64,000 bases of DNA from Calothrix sp. MO_192.B10 (lineage in GTDB: Bacteria > Cyanobacteriota > Cyanobacteriia > Cyanobacteriales > Nostocaceae), in the NCBI GenBank assembly GCA_030065055.1, contig JASJDS010000073.1, positions 1 to 64,000 of the forward strand, read 5' to 3'. The translations under genes and the position numbers were made by a program. The notes below the pieces were generated by a model. It was not told where the DNA came from. It saw only the letters and a program-made list of their open reading frames with translations, and made no database searches. Numbering within the stretch: position 1 is the first letter of the stretch; every line of letters begins with the position of its first letter. This document shows positions 7,901 through 16,111 of this stretch, one piece after another.

Positions 7901-9448
7901 CAACAAAGCCCGTCTTTCCTTTGCTTCGGGGAAATGCTCTGTGCGACAGGTTAAAATCACCTTGGCACCAGGAACCACTACCTTCGCCAGTTCCCAAAAG
8001 TTATTTATCATCTCTTGGCGGTTAACCCGTGCTGCCATTTCATCAAAACCATCGAATATCAGCAACAGTTTCCCCATGCGGTTGAGTTGTTCAAAAGCTG
8101 AATAACCGGGTATGGGAATTTCATATTGGCGAAAGAAAAACTCAGAAAACAGGGATTCCACACTCACCGCTTTGGCATAGTCCCGCAGAGGAATCACCAA
8201 AGGTAAACGGGGAAGTTGCACACCGCGTCTTTGGGCATCTCGATAACGTTGCAGCGCCACCCAAGCATAATGCAGAGCGAACCAAGTTTTACCCGTACCA
8301 AATTCCCCTAAAATCGAGATATGCTCTTTGGTAGAGTCATCTAACCACAGGTCGATATAACCCTCAATCCAGCCATCTTCCTCACCATAATGACTAACTG
8401 CTATTTGCTGCTTAGTAACTGGATCTATCTCTTCCTTAGTACAAGCAAGGGGCACATACTTAGTATCAATTTTGCGATGTTTGATTTCTGCTTCTAACCA
8501 GTCGAGATAGCTGCTAAAGTCAGCATCCTGGACAAGAAGTTCATCAAATGTATAGCACCCCAGGAAATCATTTTCCTCCTTCTCAACCTCATTCCGTGCA
8601 GCCTTGGCAATACGGCGATTCGTTACCAGCCATCCTTCATCTGTGCGTTGCTGTTCCACTGACTGGCGCAAAGCCATCACATCCCCAAGTCCCGCTTCAC
8701 CTTCAATACCCCGCACGAGAATTCTGTCATAGCGATTGCGTCTTACCGGAATATTAATAATCCACTCAAAATAACTGTCTTCCCATACCTGATGCTTTTC
8801 AAATCTATATCCCAAGGTTTCAAACCAGCCGCGCATTTCCTGGGCAAGAGCTATAGCGCGACACTGATTTTCCCTGGATGTTTGAGCTTCTGGCAATGCA
8901 GAATCATCCTGTGCTGCCAGCCGTGCCATTTCTGTCCGAATTCCTTCTAGGGTGGGCAACCTCTCAAGATTTTCTTGAATAGTTACAATCCTTCTATGCA
9001 AGGAAGTAATTTGTTGGCTCATTAGTGTATCTGCTGGGTTGCGAGTGCGTTTAGCAACTTCCGCAAATACAATATAAAACGCCACAATTTCTCGCTTGAT
9101 GTCAATTCCCAAACTTTTAACTTCATCCCCCAAGGCATAAGCCTCCACAAAATCATCCACCTCGGAGAGTAAAATTGAGGGGTTGTTATGGTCAAATGCT
9201 TGACGAAATGCCCTTTTGATTGATTCTTGCTGGAATAATTGCAAAAAAGGCTTCGGTTTCCCAATACCGTACTCTACCAAAGCATAGGCATAAACCCCAC
9301 TAAAATCAGCCGGTGGATGTTCGGGTTCGAGGTTAAATTTTTTTAATAATTGGATGATAACTTGATTACGCTGCAACTTGTCCTTTACAATTGGACTAGC
9401 AATACCAGCGATCGCTTCAATTAGTTTACCAAGAGGAATCAGTGACAC
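4988..9448 (-). CDS. NACHT-WD40 STAND-type protein (NLR-like)
   Basis: A 1486-residue signal-transduction ATPase. Residues 1-190 form a helical region. Residues about 195-310 resemble a restriction-endonuclease (Mrr-like) fold (RILVRGIEGEAGLGDVMALR, GWLVTNRRIAKAARNE), though the usual ExK catalytic pair is not evident. The NACHT domain follows: Walker A GEFGTGKT (381-388), Walker B LLLIFDGFDEM (461-471) and TCRTEHF (500-506). A short pentapeptide-like stretch (GADFSSASLQDVNFAGANL, about 840-860) precedes 14 WD40 repeats of 42 residues (about 868-1455), enough for two seven-bladed propellers. A 30-residue tail closes it. Translation starts at GTG. Such STAND proteins oligomerise on ligand binding; several bacterial relatives act in phage defence, but the ligand and output here are unknown. 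Confidence 0.9.
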   Translation of the reverse strand: MSLIPLGKLIEAIAGIASPIVKDKLQRNQVIIQLLKKFNLEPEHPPADFSGVYAYALVEYGIGKPKPFLQLFQQESIKRAFRQAFDHNNPSILLSEVDDFVEAYALGDEVKSLGIDIKREIVAFYIVFAEVAKRTRNPADTLMSQQITSLHRRIVTIQENLERLPTLEGIRTEMARLAAQDDSALPEAQTSRENQCRAIALAQEMRGWFETLGYRFEKHQVWEDSYFEWIINIPVRRNRYDRILVRGIEGEAGLGDVMALRQSVEQQRTDEGWLVTNRRIAKAARNEVEKEENDFLGCYTFDELLVQDADFSSYLDWLEAEIKHRKIDTKYVPLACTKEEIDPVTKQQIAVSHYGEEDGWIEGYIDLWLDDSTKEHISILGEFGTGKTWFALHYAWVALQRYRDAQRRGVQLPRLPLVIPLRDYAKAVSVESLFSEFFFRQYEIPIPGYSAFEQLNRMGKLLLIFDGFDEMAARVNRQEMINNFWELAKVVVPGAKVILTCRTEHFPEAKERRALLNAELQASTANLTGETPQFEVLELEKFNDEQIRQVLSFQAEPTTVEEVMGNPQLLDLARRPVMTDLILEALPDIEAGKPVDMSRVYLYAVRRKMERDIKAERTFTSLADKLYFLCELSWEMLSNDQMSINYRLFPDRIRRLFGSVVQEEKDLDHWHYDMMGQTMLIRNAVGDYTPAHRSLLEFFVAYKFAAELGVLASDFTEVAQEQSNLDESVTSEDYTWSAYFRRQVDAAGDIVPIAGLKGFVRESLELLRESFGKAPLTKAVMDLMMGMVGDNQSLMDAIEETRGKSENEVGYVGGNTANLAVKLDKDALEKRDFSGVVIKGADFSSASLQDVNFAGANLADCVFTKVLGTVFSVAFSPDGFLLATGDHYGVVCLWKTASGKKLLDCQGHLGEVHSVVFSPKGDTLASCGEDGSVKLWDISTGECRQTLQGHTSWVHSVVFSPGGDTLASGGEDGSVKLWDISTGECRQTLQGHTSRVHSVVFSPEGDTLASGSEDGSVKLWDISTGECRQTLQGHTSKVCSVAFSPDGHILASGGEDGSVKLWDISTGECRQTLQGHTSKVCSVAFRPDGHILASGGDDCSIQLWNISTGECYQTLQGHTSGLHSVAFSPDGHMLASGSRDASIKLWNMPTGEYRQTFQGHTSRIRSVAFNPDGHILASGSEDTSIKIWDLSTGKCRQTFQGHTSRIRSVAFSPQGQTLASGSEDTSIKIWDISTGECRYTLQGHSSRVYSLAFSPDGHTLASGSEDAIVKLWDLSTGKCRQTFQGHTSRIRSVAFSPDGYTLASGSEDAIVKLWDLSTGECRQTFQGHTHGITSVTFSPDGHTLASGSSDSSVKLWDISTGECRQTLQGHTSWVDSVAFSPDGYTFASAGGDTGVKIWDISTGECLHTLQGHTSWVHSVAFSPQGNTLASGSADETIKLWDIKKGECLKTLKSDKPYERMNITGVKGLNETEIATLKALGAVDNGE
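5084..6853 (-). repeat. Array of 14 WD40-coding 126-bp repeats
   Basis: The DNA coding the C-terminal half of the NACHT-WD40 protein consists of 126-bp units. Units at about 6215-6715 (repeats 2 to 6 of the protein) are nearly identical at nucleotide level, for example the shared stretch coding VKLWDISTGECRQTLQGHT. Units at both ends are more diverged. This pattern points to recent duplication or gene conversion within the array. Confidence 0.9.
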
Positions 9449-9554
9449 AGGACTGTATATAAAAGGACGAATAGAACCTGTTGATTACTCTTATGTTAGC
9501 GTGTGATTTCAAAGAAATTACTATCATCCTAGTAGAATTTGCGATCGCATTTGA

Positions 9555-9628
9555 ATTAAGTAATAAGTAATAAGTAATAAGTAATAAGTTTGTTTTTGGG
9601 ACCGGGATTCAAACCCCGTCCCAAAAAC
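9555..9628. repeat. TAAGTAA heptamer array and adjacent hairpin
   Basis: Positions 9556-9590 hold about five copies of the heptamer TAAGTAA, a short tandem repeat type common in filamentous cyanobacteria. It is followed at 9593-9628 by an imperfect palindrome (TTTTTGGGACCGGG, seven-base loop, then CCCCGTCCCAAAAA). Neither strand shows a T-run after the stem, so it is not called a terminator. Confidence 0.6.
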
Positions 9629-9684
9629 ATTCTGCCTCAAAAGACAGGGCACCAGACCCCAATATTTCGGTAAACCACCCCATA

Positions 9685-10446
9685 CTAAAGTTGTTCGGGA
9701 TCGATTCCTTTTTCCTGCAACTTTTTCAACAAATCTTGATAGCGTTGTTGTTCTGCTTCTAGCTGGGAAATAGCAGTTTCCGCACGTTGATGCTCAGTTT
9801 CCGCACGTTGATGCTCAGTTTCCGCACGTTGATGCTCAGTTTCCGCACGCTGACGTTCCAGTTCTCGTTGTTGTGCAAGTTCTACAGAGGTGAGAAATTT
9901 TTCCCCATCAGGACGATATATTTCCAAAGTTTCTGGTGTTAACTGAAAACGTATACCTAAACGAGGACTTACCCAACTATCCATCTCTTCGATTACTTCT
10001 AAGCCATTTTCTTGGTTTTCTTGATTCCGCAACCATCCATTCAAATCAATTTTATCTGGATCATAGATATAATACTCCTCAACTCCATAGCGTTCGTAAA
10101 ATTTGAGTTTTTTTGCCATTTCCTTGAGGGTGTTACCAGGAGATAATATTTCAAATACTACTTGTACGGGAATATTATCTTCTTCCCATTGTTTGTAGGA
10201 ACCCCTGTGTCCTTTTGGTCTACCAAAAACAACCATCGCATCGGGTGCTTGACTGGTTAGTTCTCCTGATACCGGATACCAAAGTAAATCACCAGCCACA
10301 AATACATCGGGTTGAGACGCAAATAGGATTTCTAAGTTTTCTTTAATAGTGACTATCCATTGAAATTGCTTAGTATTATCAGCCATTGGTTGTCCGTCAC
10401 TATCGGGGTAGATGATATTAGTGGAGGTTTCTGGTGTGATTACCAT
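9685..10446 (-). CDS. Uma2-family (DUF820) putative endonuclease with coiled-coil tail
   Basis: A 253-residue protein of the large cyanobacterial Uma2/DUF820 family, which has a PD-(D/E)XK nuclease fold. Visible core elements are VFVAGDLLWYP, PDAMVVFGRPKGHRGSYKQW, VQVVFEILSPGNT (the catalytic E) and KLKFYERYGVEEYYIYDPD. Residues about 195-245 form a coiled coil built from tandem EHQRAET heptads, coded by 21-bp direct repeats at 9780-9848. Family members are numerous in cyanobacteria and of unknown biological role. It stands alone, with repeats on both sides. Confidence 0.88.
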   Translation of the reverse strand: MVITPETSTNIIYPDSDGQPMADNTKQFQWIVTIKENLEILFASQPDVFVAGDLLWYPVSGELTSQAPDAMVVFGRPKGHRGSYKQWEEDNIPVQVVFEILSPGNTLKEMAKKLKFYERYGVEEYYIYDPDKIDLNGWLRNQENQENGLEVIEEMDSWVSPRLGIRFQLTPETLEIYRPDGEKFLTSVELAQQRELERQRAETEHQRAETEHQRAETEHQRAETAISQLEAEQQRYQDLLKKLQEKGIDPEQL

Positions 10447-10973
10447 AAAGCGTTACCCAATGCTAGTCGTGGGGATTATCTACAGTTTAACAAGGCTAAT
10501 AAGGTTATTTAAGTGGACATCATAATTTTACCCCTTAGAAAAATAGTAGGTTGGGTGGAACTCATAACTTGCAGCAATGTCGTTTAGCCCAAATTTCACG
10601 GGAATAAATTCCCTTTTCTCACAGACAAAGTCTGATAAATCAGACGCTCGTAAGACTTTTAGCACGTTTCAACGTGCTTGGTTTGTTAGCCTTGAAATTT
10701 ATTTCAAGGTGGGAATGTGGGCTAATTGAGAATGCTGCAAGTTGTTAGGTGGAACGAAACCAAACCCAACAATCATGTTGACAGTGTTGGGTTACTCTAC
10801 TCCAAACCGGTGCGCCTCTACATCCCTCAACTCAACCTACGCCTTTAACCAACTTTGGGGGTTAAATTCCCCTGCTTCTACAAGCAGCACGTTTTGCGTC
10901 GGGGTAAAATCCCTGTTGCAAAACGTAATTCTAAATTCTAAATTCTAAATTCTACATTCTTTTAATCCAAAAT
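10447..10973. other. Repeat-rich intergenic region with nested palindromes
   Basis: No gene. It holds part of a dispersed GTAGGTTGGGTGGA-type repeat (10546 onward). Inside lies a nested inverted repeat: outer arms AACTTGCAGCA (about 10567) and TGCTGCAAGTT (about 10732), inner arms TTAGCCCA (about 10582) and TGGGCTAA (about 10720). A heptamer run ATTCTAA lies at 10928-10960. The nested arms suggest one small element inserted in another. Confidence 0.55.
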
Positions 10974-11198
10974 CTAAAATTGTTCGGTCAAATTATCAAG
11001 TTTAACTAATATTCTTAAGCCTTCTTCCGGATTTCCTGTTGCAGCCATAGCTTTAAATCTGGTATGAGCATCAAATTCTGCTAAAGCGATAGTAGAAAGT
11101 TCTTCAATTAGTTTATTAACACTTATTCCTCTAGTTCGAGCAAGTTCTTTTAATCTATTATGTTTGTCATCTGGTAAACGAATAGTTAAAGTGCCCAT
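10974..11198 (-). CDS. Ribbon-helix-helix protein, possible orphan antitoxin
   Basis: A 74-residue protein starting GTLTIRLPDDKHNRLKELAR then TRGISVNKLIEEL, the beta strand plus two helices of a CopG/Arc-type ribbon-helix-helix DNA-binding domain. Such proteins are usually antitoxins or small repressors. No toxin gene adjoins it on either side. The C-terminal half (ALAEFDAHTRFKAMAATGNP) resembles those of HicB-like or CopG antitoxins. Confidence 0.75.
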   Translation of the reverse strand: MGTLTIRLPDDKHNRLKELARTRGISVNKLIEELSTIALAEFDAHTRFKAMAATGNPEEGLRILVKLDNLTEQF

Positions 11199-11521
11199 TT
11201 GTATTTAACTCCTAATGATGTCTTCAGGTTTGAGGATAACCACAAAGACGCATTAGACACGAAGTGGCTTCCCGTAGGGTAGGACGCAAAGAAAGAATTT
11301 TCTGATAGAGAAAGAAAAGAAAATCATCCCGCAAAGGAAGCAACGCCAAAAATAGCCTTAACAGTATGTGCTATATGCTGCGTTGGTAAAAACAGACTCC
11401 AAGCTAATTATATCAAATCCGGTTACACCGGAATGATAAAAAAACCACAGAGGCGCAGAGAACGCAGAGTCAGAGGAAGAGAGAGGAAATTTAAATAATT
11501 CCGATACAAACGGAAACGATA
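11199..11521. other. Intergenic region without recognisable genes
   Basis: Contains fragments of short dispersed repeats (for example ACACGAAGTGGCTTCCCGTA near 11257, related to motifs at 30616 and 34228) and AGAGGCGCAGAGAACGCAGAG near 11450. Nothing else was recognised. Confidence 0.4.
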
Positions 11522-12676
11522 TTACCCCTTAGCCAAAGCCAACTTCCTCACCAACTCATCCTTTAACTGTTGAAAATAATTCGCCGTATCTTCCAACCCC
11601 GCAGCCTTTGCATAACGAATCAAAGGTTCCAACAACCAAGCTTCCGTGGGAGTAATTTTTGGCTCCAGAGTGCCTAAACTCAACTTCATCTGCACCCATT
11701 GCAAACTAGAAGTAATATGTTCGGAATGGGGACGACAAGTTTGCAGAACTTCCTGGAAAATCACTTCCACATCTTCCTGCAAATCATAAACCTTCACCAT
11801 TTGTCCCACCCGAAATACTTGATACACTAACTCCCGCATCCTGGGTTGATGGACAGGATCTAAAATTTCTCCCACCGTTAAAGCCCGAAAATTACCCTGA
11901 GAATCGATCGCTAATAATTGTCCCAGAAAATTAGTCACTAAATTCACCAAAGCCTTATCAAATTCCACCCGGGTAGGGGAACCATGCACCGCTTCTTCAA
12001 ACCAAGCTCCCCTACCAGCTAAAATCTCAGTGCAATAAGCCCTAGTAATAGCATCTGTACCAGTAATTTGGGTACGTCCACTTGGTCCCGGTTTATATAC
12101 CGTATTTTTACCACTACCTTGGCGCAATCCAGTTTGAATAGTTACACCGCGTAACAATCTACAAACTATTTGTGGCATAATTGCAGGCCATAAATCTGGG
12201 AGACGGGCAAACAGAATAGCTTCTTCTATTTTCTCAACAAAAATTTGGCGGAAACGTTGGAAATATATACCATTAGCAGCAAGTACAAAGATGGGGAAAG
12301 ATTCCTGAAGCGCAGATATCGATCCCCGTTCGTAAAGCATAACTAACAACTCCACCATAGTAGTAATTACCCCTAGAAGTTGGTCAGGATTAGTACAAAC
12401 AAGTACAATTTCTGGTAAGAAGCCAGACTGACAACAAGTAAGTAAATCTGACTGCAAAAGATTTTCTGTTTCTAGGGACTGGATTCCTTGGGGGGTAGCA
12501 ATGTTGATTTTGCCACTCTGTTTTAAAGCTGCTGCGCTTGTGGAACCCCGACGTTCTAAAAAATATACTTGACCATTTATTTGTTGTAATTCCCCCGTTA
12601 AATGGTAGAAAAGACTGACACCCAGTGCCCCCGGTGGTAAAATCCCAATGCTGCCTTTGATTAAAGAAGTAGCCAT
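11522..12676 (-). CDS. Conserved cyanobacterial protein with Rossmann-like N terminus
   Basis: A 384-residue protein. It opens KGSIGILPPGALGVSLFYHL, which resembles the nucleotide-binding loop of ketopantoate reductase-like dehydrogenases (GxxGxxGxxL). A middle helical region with LVCTNPDQLLGVITTM and a GxxRTQITGTDAITRAY segment follow. The true function is not recognised. The frame is open to 12760, but those 28 extra residues (KSKIQN repeated) are coded by a heptamer-like repeat (12677-12725), so the ATG at 12676 is chosen. No neighbouring gene suggests a pathway; the ACT-domain gene upstream on the same strand is separated by 380 bp of repeats. Confidence 0.7.
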   Translation of the reverse strand: MATSLIKGSIGILPPGALGVSLFYHLTGELQQINGQVYFLERRGSTSAAALKQSGKINIATPQGIQSLETENLLQSDLLTCCQSGFLPEIVLVCTNPDQLLGVITTMVELLVMLYERGSISALQESFPIFVLAANGIYFQRFRQIFVEKIEEAILFARLPDLWPAIMPQIVCRLLRGVTIQTGLRQGSGKNTVYKPGPSGRTQITGTDAITRAYCTEILAGRGAWFEEAVHGSPTRVEFDKALVNLVTNFLGQLLAIDSQGNFRALTVGEILDPVHQPRMRELVYQVFRVGQMVKVYDLQEDVEVIFQEVLQTCRPHSEHITSSLQWVQMKLSLGTLEPKITPTEAWLLEPLIRYAKAAGLEDTANYFQQLKDELVRKLALAKG

Positions 12677-13054
12677 TCGATTTTGGATTTTGGATTTTAG
12701 ATTTTGGATTTTAGATTTTGGGTTGCTCCCATATATCAAAATTATCAGGTGAAAAATCAACGTCGAGGATGAAAATGCTTTGTGATTAACTCCTCAAGGG
12801 CGCACGCAATGCGCCCCTACTGCGGCTCCTACACCTAAGCTGTCAACCATCAACTAACAACTAACAACTAACAACCATTTTCAAGCTAGCCCCCCACGGT
12901 CAAATCCCACAACCTGCGGATCTGAAAATGCTTTGTGATTAACTCCTCAAGGGCGCACGCAATGCGCCCCTACTGCGGCTCCTACACCTAAGCTGTCAAC
13001 CATCAACTAACAACTGTCAACTAACAACTAACAACTAACAACTATCAACCATTT
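12677..13054. repeat. Heptamer-like run and a duplicated segment of about 115 bp
   Basis: Positions 12677-12725 repeat GATTTTGGATTTTA-like units. Two direct copies of a segment starting GAAAATGCTTTGTGATTAAC lie at about 12770-12884 and 12924-13054; each holds the GGGCGCACGCAATGCGCCCC palindrome and ends in tandem AACTAAC units. A third, inverted partial copy is at about 30654-30705. Confidence 0.75.
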
Positions 13055-13462
13055 TCAAACTTCTAAGGCAGATAAAATTTGACTAGCATTCTTTACATCA
13101 GAAACCTTGACCATCAGCCGCATTTTTTCTCCAGAACTAACAGTACTACCATAAGTATACTCAATGTTAATTTTAGCGTCGGCTAAGGCTTTGGCGATTC
13201 GTGCTAATAAACCAGGACTATCAATAATTTCTAAGGCGATGACATCTGCTTCAATCACATAAAAACCCTCTTGTAGGAGTAAATTTTTACAGGTGGTGGG
13301 TTCGCTAGTAATCAAACGGATCACACCTTGTTCAATATTATCGACTAAAGAAATTGCCTCAATGTTAATATTATGTTCAGATATAACTTTGCTAACTGCT
13401 GCTAAACGACCAGGATAGTTTTCTAGAGCAACGGTGAGTTGACGTTGAATGGTAAATTTCAT
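13055..13462 (-). CDS. Double ACT-domain regulatory protein
   Basis: A 135-residue protein made of two ACT domains: residues about 5-70 (LTVALENYPGRLAAVSKVIS, then HNINIEAISLV) and 72-135 (VIALEIIDSPGLLARIAKAL, then KINIEYTYGS). ACT domains bind amino acids and regulate metabolic enzymes; stand-alone double-ACT proteins of this length occur throughout bacteria. The ligand is unknown. The gene is intact, with the standard beta-alpha-beta-beta-alpha-beta pattern in both halves, and sits alone between repeat regions. Confidence 0.9.
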   Translation of the reverse strand: MKFTIQRQLTVALENYPGRLAAVSKVISEHNINIEAISLVDNIEQGVIRLITSEPTTCKNLLLQEGFYVIEADVIALEIIDSPGLLARIAKALADAKINIEYTYGSTVSSGEKMRLMVKVSDVKNASQILSALEV

Positions 13463-13809
13463 GGCAATTTAATGACCATAATCAGTAGTAACATAACAGA
13501 AACTAATAGTTGCAATTTTAGTCACAGATCCCCGACTTCTTCAACTCGACTTTAGCCAATTTGGATTTCTGAGACTCATTGTCTCCAATAGCGTAAGCTG
13601 TGCGGATCAGAGCAATTTAGAGGTGAAATCCCCAAACCCTTTTAGGTCAAGAATTTTAATTAAAACCGGAGTACCCAAAATCCGTAATCCGGTTTTATTC
13701 CCTGACAATTCCGTGAAACCCTAATGCTGCTGAAGTCTAGTAAACGTGTAAATGGCTAAAGTCGAATTCAAGAAGTCGGGGATCGCTCATACCCGCGATT
13801 CAAAGTGTT
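13463..13809. repeat. Intergenic region with a 259-bp inverted-repeat element
   Basis: Arms of roughly 30 bp at 13526-13557 (AGATCCCCGACTTCTT, then CTCGACTTTAGCC) and 13754-13784 (GGCTAAAGTCGA, then AAGAAGTCGGGGATC) bracket about 200 bp with no coding potential. The outer part belongs to the GATCCCCGACTTCT palindrome family also found at 34298, 42594 and 56396. Confidence 0.7.
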
Positions 13810-14994
13810 TTAAGATAAACGATTAGGTTGACATTGAGCGATCGCTTCATCATCTCTACCTGTAACAAAATTAGCAAATCGTTGTGCTAAGGGCGGTACT
13901 ATTACTAGGGGATTACTAAAACCAGAAAATATCTGTAAACCTTGCCAACCAGGAATTTCACCAATTAAAGGTAAGCTGTCTTGACTAAATGCCACTAAAC
14001 AATGATGCCAAGTTCCTGGTATATCTTTTAGCACTGGCAAGACTTCGCCAATACTTTGACGTAATGCAGTTTCACTCCCACTAGGGTCAATCTCTGCAAA
14101 CGGATCTGTAAGGGTGCGACTAATTTGACCTAAACGTAAACTCCCATCCAGGAATTGCACCGCACCAGGATCTAAAATTGGCGGTGCTGGTTGATTTCCG
14201 GGTTCTTTCCAGGGGCGATCGCTTGTGGTAGAATCAGCTTCTAGCTGGAAGCGTTTTAATTGTGCTGGCATCACCAAGGTATGCAATTTGATATCTACAG
14301 GTAAAGTTGCAATCATTTCTGCATGGGTGAAATATAGTTTAATATTGATCCCCGATGCTTTTAATAGTTGGCGACTGTACCCCCCCGCACATATGGCCAC
14401 ATTGCTACTGTGATATGTCTGTGAGGTTGTTTTCACCCCCGTACAGGTAGAGAAAGTATCATTGGCAGAGGAAATAGACTGTAGCTGCTGTACTCGAGTA
14501 ATTTCCATTTTCCCCCCACCACGGAGAAATCCTTGGATGTAAGCTTGTGCTGTCTTTTGGGGATGGATATGACCATGTTTCACTGTTAAAGCACCTGATA
14601 TGGCTTCCCGATTTAGCAGTGGTTCTAACTCACAAGCCTCGGCAACAGTTAGTAGTTGGGGAGGGTTCGCAAAACGATTATAGCTATTTGCTATGGCTTG
14701 GCGATCGCTATCTTTAGGAATAGTTAACAGTAAATCTAACTCCCGAAATTCAGTGTCAGCATCTAATTCTGTAGAGAGGATGCGATGACGGGCAATTCCC
14801 TCCTCACATAATTGGCTGCTTAGGAGTGTAGTTCCAGACCAAAAGGCTAAACCACCATAGCTATAACGGGTAGCGTTATTAGGTATGGTATCTTGTTCTA
14901 ACAGAAGTACAGAAAAATTTTGTTTGACTAATTCATAAGCCAGCGCAGCACCCGTAATTCCTGCACCAACAATAATCCAATCGTAGGTTTTCAT
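13810..14994 (-). CDS. FAD-dependent oxidoreductase of the D-amino-acid oxidase family
   Basis: A 394-residue protein with the N-terminal dinucleotide-binding motif WIIVGAGITGAALAYEL and the acidic residue closing the second strand (LLLEQD), followed by the DAO-fold substrate domain (GALTVKHGHIHPQKTAQAYI). Near the C terminus the usual FAD contact GLQIFSGFSNPLVIVPPLAQ is visible. The family includes glycine oxidase, sarcosine oxidase and similar enzymes; the substrate is not evident. The start at 14994 places the GxGxxG loop 12 residues in; the open frame to 15045 adds a non-family extension. No operon partner is visible. Confidence 0.87.
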   Translation of the reverse strand: MKTYDWIIVGAGITGAALAYELVKQNFSVLLLEQDTIPNNATRYSYGGLAFWSGTTLLSSQLCEEGIARHRILSTELDADTEFRELDLLLTIPKDSDRQAIANSYNRFANPPQLLTVAEACELEPLLNREAISGALTVKHGHIHPQKTAQAYIQGFLRGGGKMEITRVQQLQSISSANDTFSTCTGVKTTSQTYHSSNVAICAGGYSRQLLKASGINIKLYFTHAEMIATLPVDIKLHTLVMPAQLKRFQLEADSTTSDRPWKEPGNQPAPPILDPGAVQFLDGSLRLGQISRTLTDPFAEIDPSGSETALRQSIGEVLPVLKDIPGTWHHCLVAFSQDSLPLIGEIPGWQGLQIFSGFSNPLVIVPPLAQRFANFVTGRDDEAIAQCQPNRLS

Positions 14995-15625
14995 CCAGCA
15001 AATTCGCGATCGACAGCTGATATCATATCTGTTTGAACGCAGCAAACCTGTGAGCAGTAAAATTTTGACTTGCGCGTAGGGCTATATTTTCGGTAAATTT
15101 AGCAGCGATCGCTTGAATAGTATATCGCTAATCAGTATAATTAAGTATGATTACTTAATTATAATGATTTTGAATTATCCCTGATGGGATGCTTGTATTT
15201 TCCAGAAAATAAATCTTCAGAAAAGGGAAATCTACACTTCATTTTTATGTAATAGATTTTACCGAAATTTATATTGAATTTAATAGGTTATTTATATAAA
15301 TTTAAATTGTGTATATAAAACACAAATAGTCTCTATACGCCATAATATTCTCTCGGTAAAGCAATCTTGCTACCAGATTCAGGATTTCCCAAAGACCTGA
15401 TATCTAAGCTAGCAGACAAATAATACCGTTAGTTAATTACCGTAAATAAATCCTAAAATCATGGAGTTGGGCTTCGATGGTCAATCCGATCTCAGTCTCT
15501 CCAAGCGAACCTTTTAATTTGGTGTTTTTGCCTTCACTCATGGGAGGCGATGCTCTGTTGTCATAGACAGCCACCTAAGGGGAATGTTCCCCAGGGGTTA
15601 CATTGAACTTACCAAAGGATGAGGT
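14995..15625. other. AT-rich intergenic region with a structured 3' part
   Basis: No gene is seen. Positions 14995-15440 are AT-rich and unremarkable. Positions about 15455-15610 change to balanced composition with several inverted repeats, including the perfect palindrome GGGGAATGTTCCCC at about 15580, followed by AGGGGTTACA. On the + strand this is reminiscent of the 3' bubble hairpin of 6S RNA, but the closing stem is only partly convincing. Confidence 0.35.
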
Positions 15626-16111
15626 TTATTGGCTGGGGGGAAAAGTTTGTTTTATGTCTGATTTAATTGTCCGATAGTCTTTAGCTACTAGGTTGACTTT
15701 TAGCTTGTAGCGTAAAAGTTTATGAACTGTTTTGTATGATGCTTTGACACCACACTCGCATTCCAGCCATGTGTGGACTTCTTTGTAAGTTTTGAATGCT
15801 TGTGGTTGCTGCAAACGTTCTTGCAATTTTGCGATCGCCGCTGTTGAAATTACTGCTTTCTTACCCGGTGCCCGCTTATCCTCTAACAAGGTAGTCAAAC
15901 CAGATTCTCTATAACTTTTCAGCCATCTAGTAATAGTTGCTTCACTACGATGAAGCAGTTCTGCTACTTCTTGACGAGTCTTAACTTTGCCAATTTTCAG
16001 CCAGTAAAGCATTTGTAAGCGTTCTTTTTTACTGGCTGTCATAGTGAGTTTGAGTAATTTTTCTAATTCTGAGACCGTTTCATGAATAGTTATTTGTAAT
16101 GGGCGAGACAT
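15626..16111 (-). CDS. Truncated IS630-type transposase, DNA-binding part only
   Basis: The 161-residue product matches the N-terminal half of IS630-family transposases: a helix-turn-helix (KTRQEVAELLHRSEATITRW, about 50-70) and a second winged-helix-like segment (TYKEVHTWLECECGVKASYK). The catalytic DDE half is absent; the sequence ends QTFPPSQ before the downstream structured region. It may be an IS remnant or a domesticated DNA-binding protein, since such half-length versions recur in cyanobacteria. The ATG at 16111 (MSRPLQITIHE) is preferred over 16129. Confidence 0.75.
   Translation of the reverse strand: MSRPLQITIHETVSELEKLLKLTMTASKKERLQMLYWLKIGKVKTRQEVAELLHRSEATITRWLKSYRESGLTTLLEDKRAPGKKAVISTAAIAKLQERLQQPQAFKTYKEVHTWLECECGVKASYKTVHKLLRYKLKVNLVAKDYRTIKSDIKQTFPPSQ

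Noticed and set aside
9593-9628. TTTTTGGGACCGGG palindrome considered as the T-arm of a tRNA remnant or as a terminator
   Set aside because: No acceptor, D or anticodon arms can be built around it, and no T-run follows on either strand.
12677-12760. 28-residue extension of the conserved protein at 11522-12676
   Set aside because: It is coded by a GATTTTGGATTTTA-type repeat (KSKIQN units) and is not part of the protein family.
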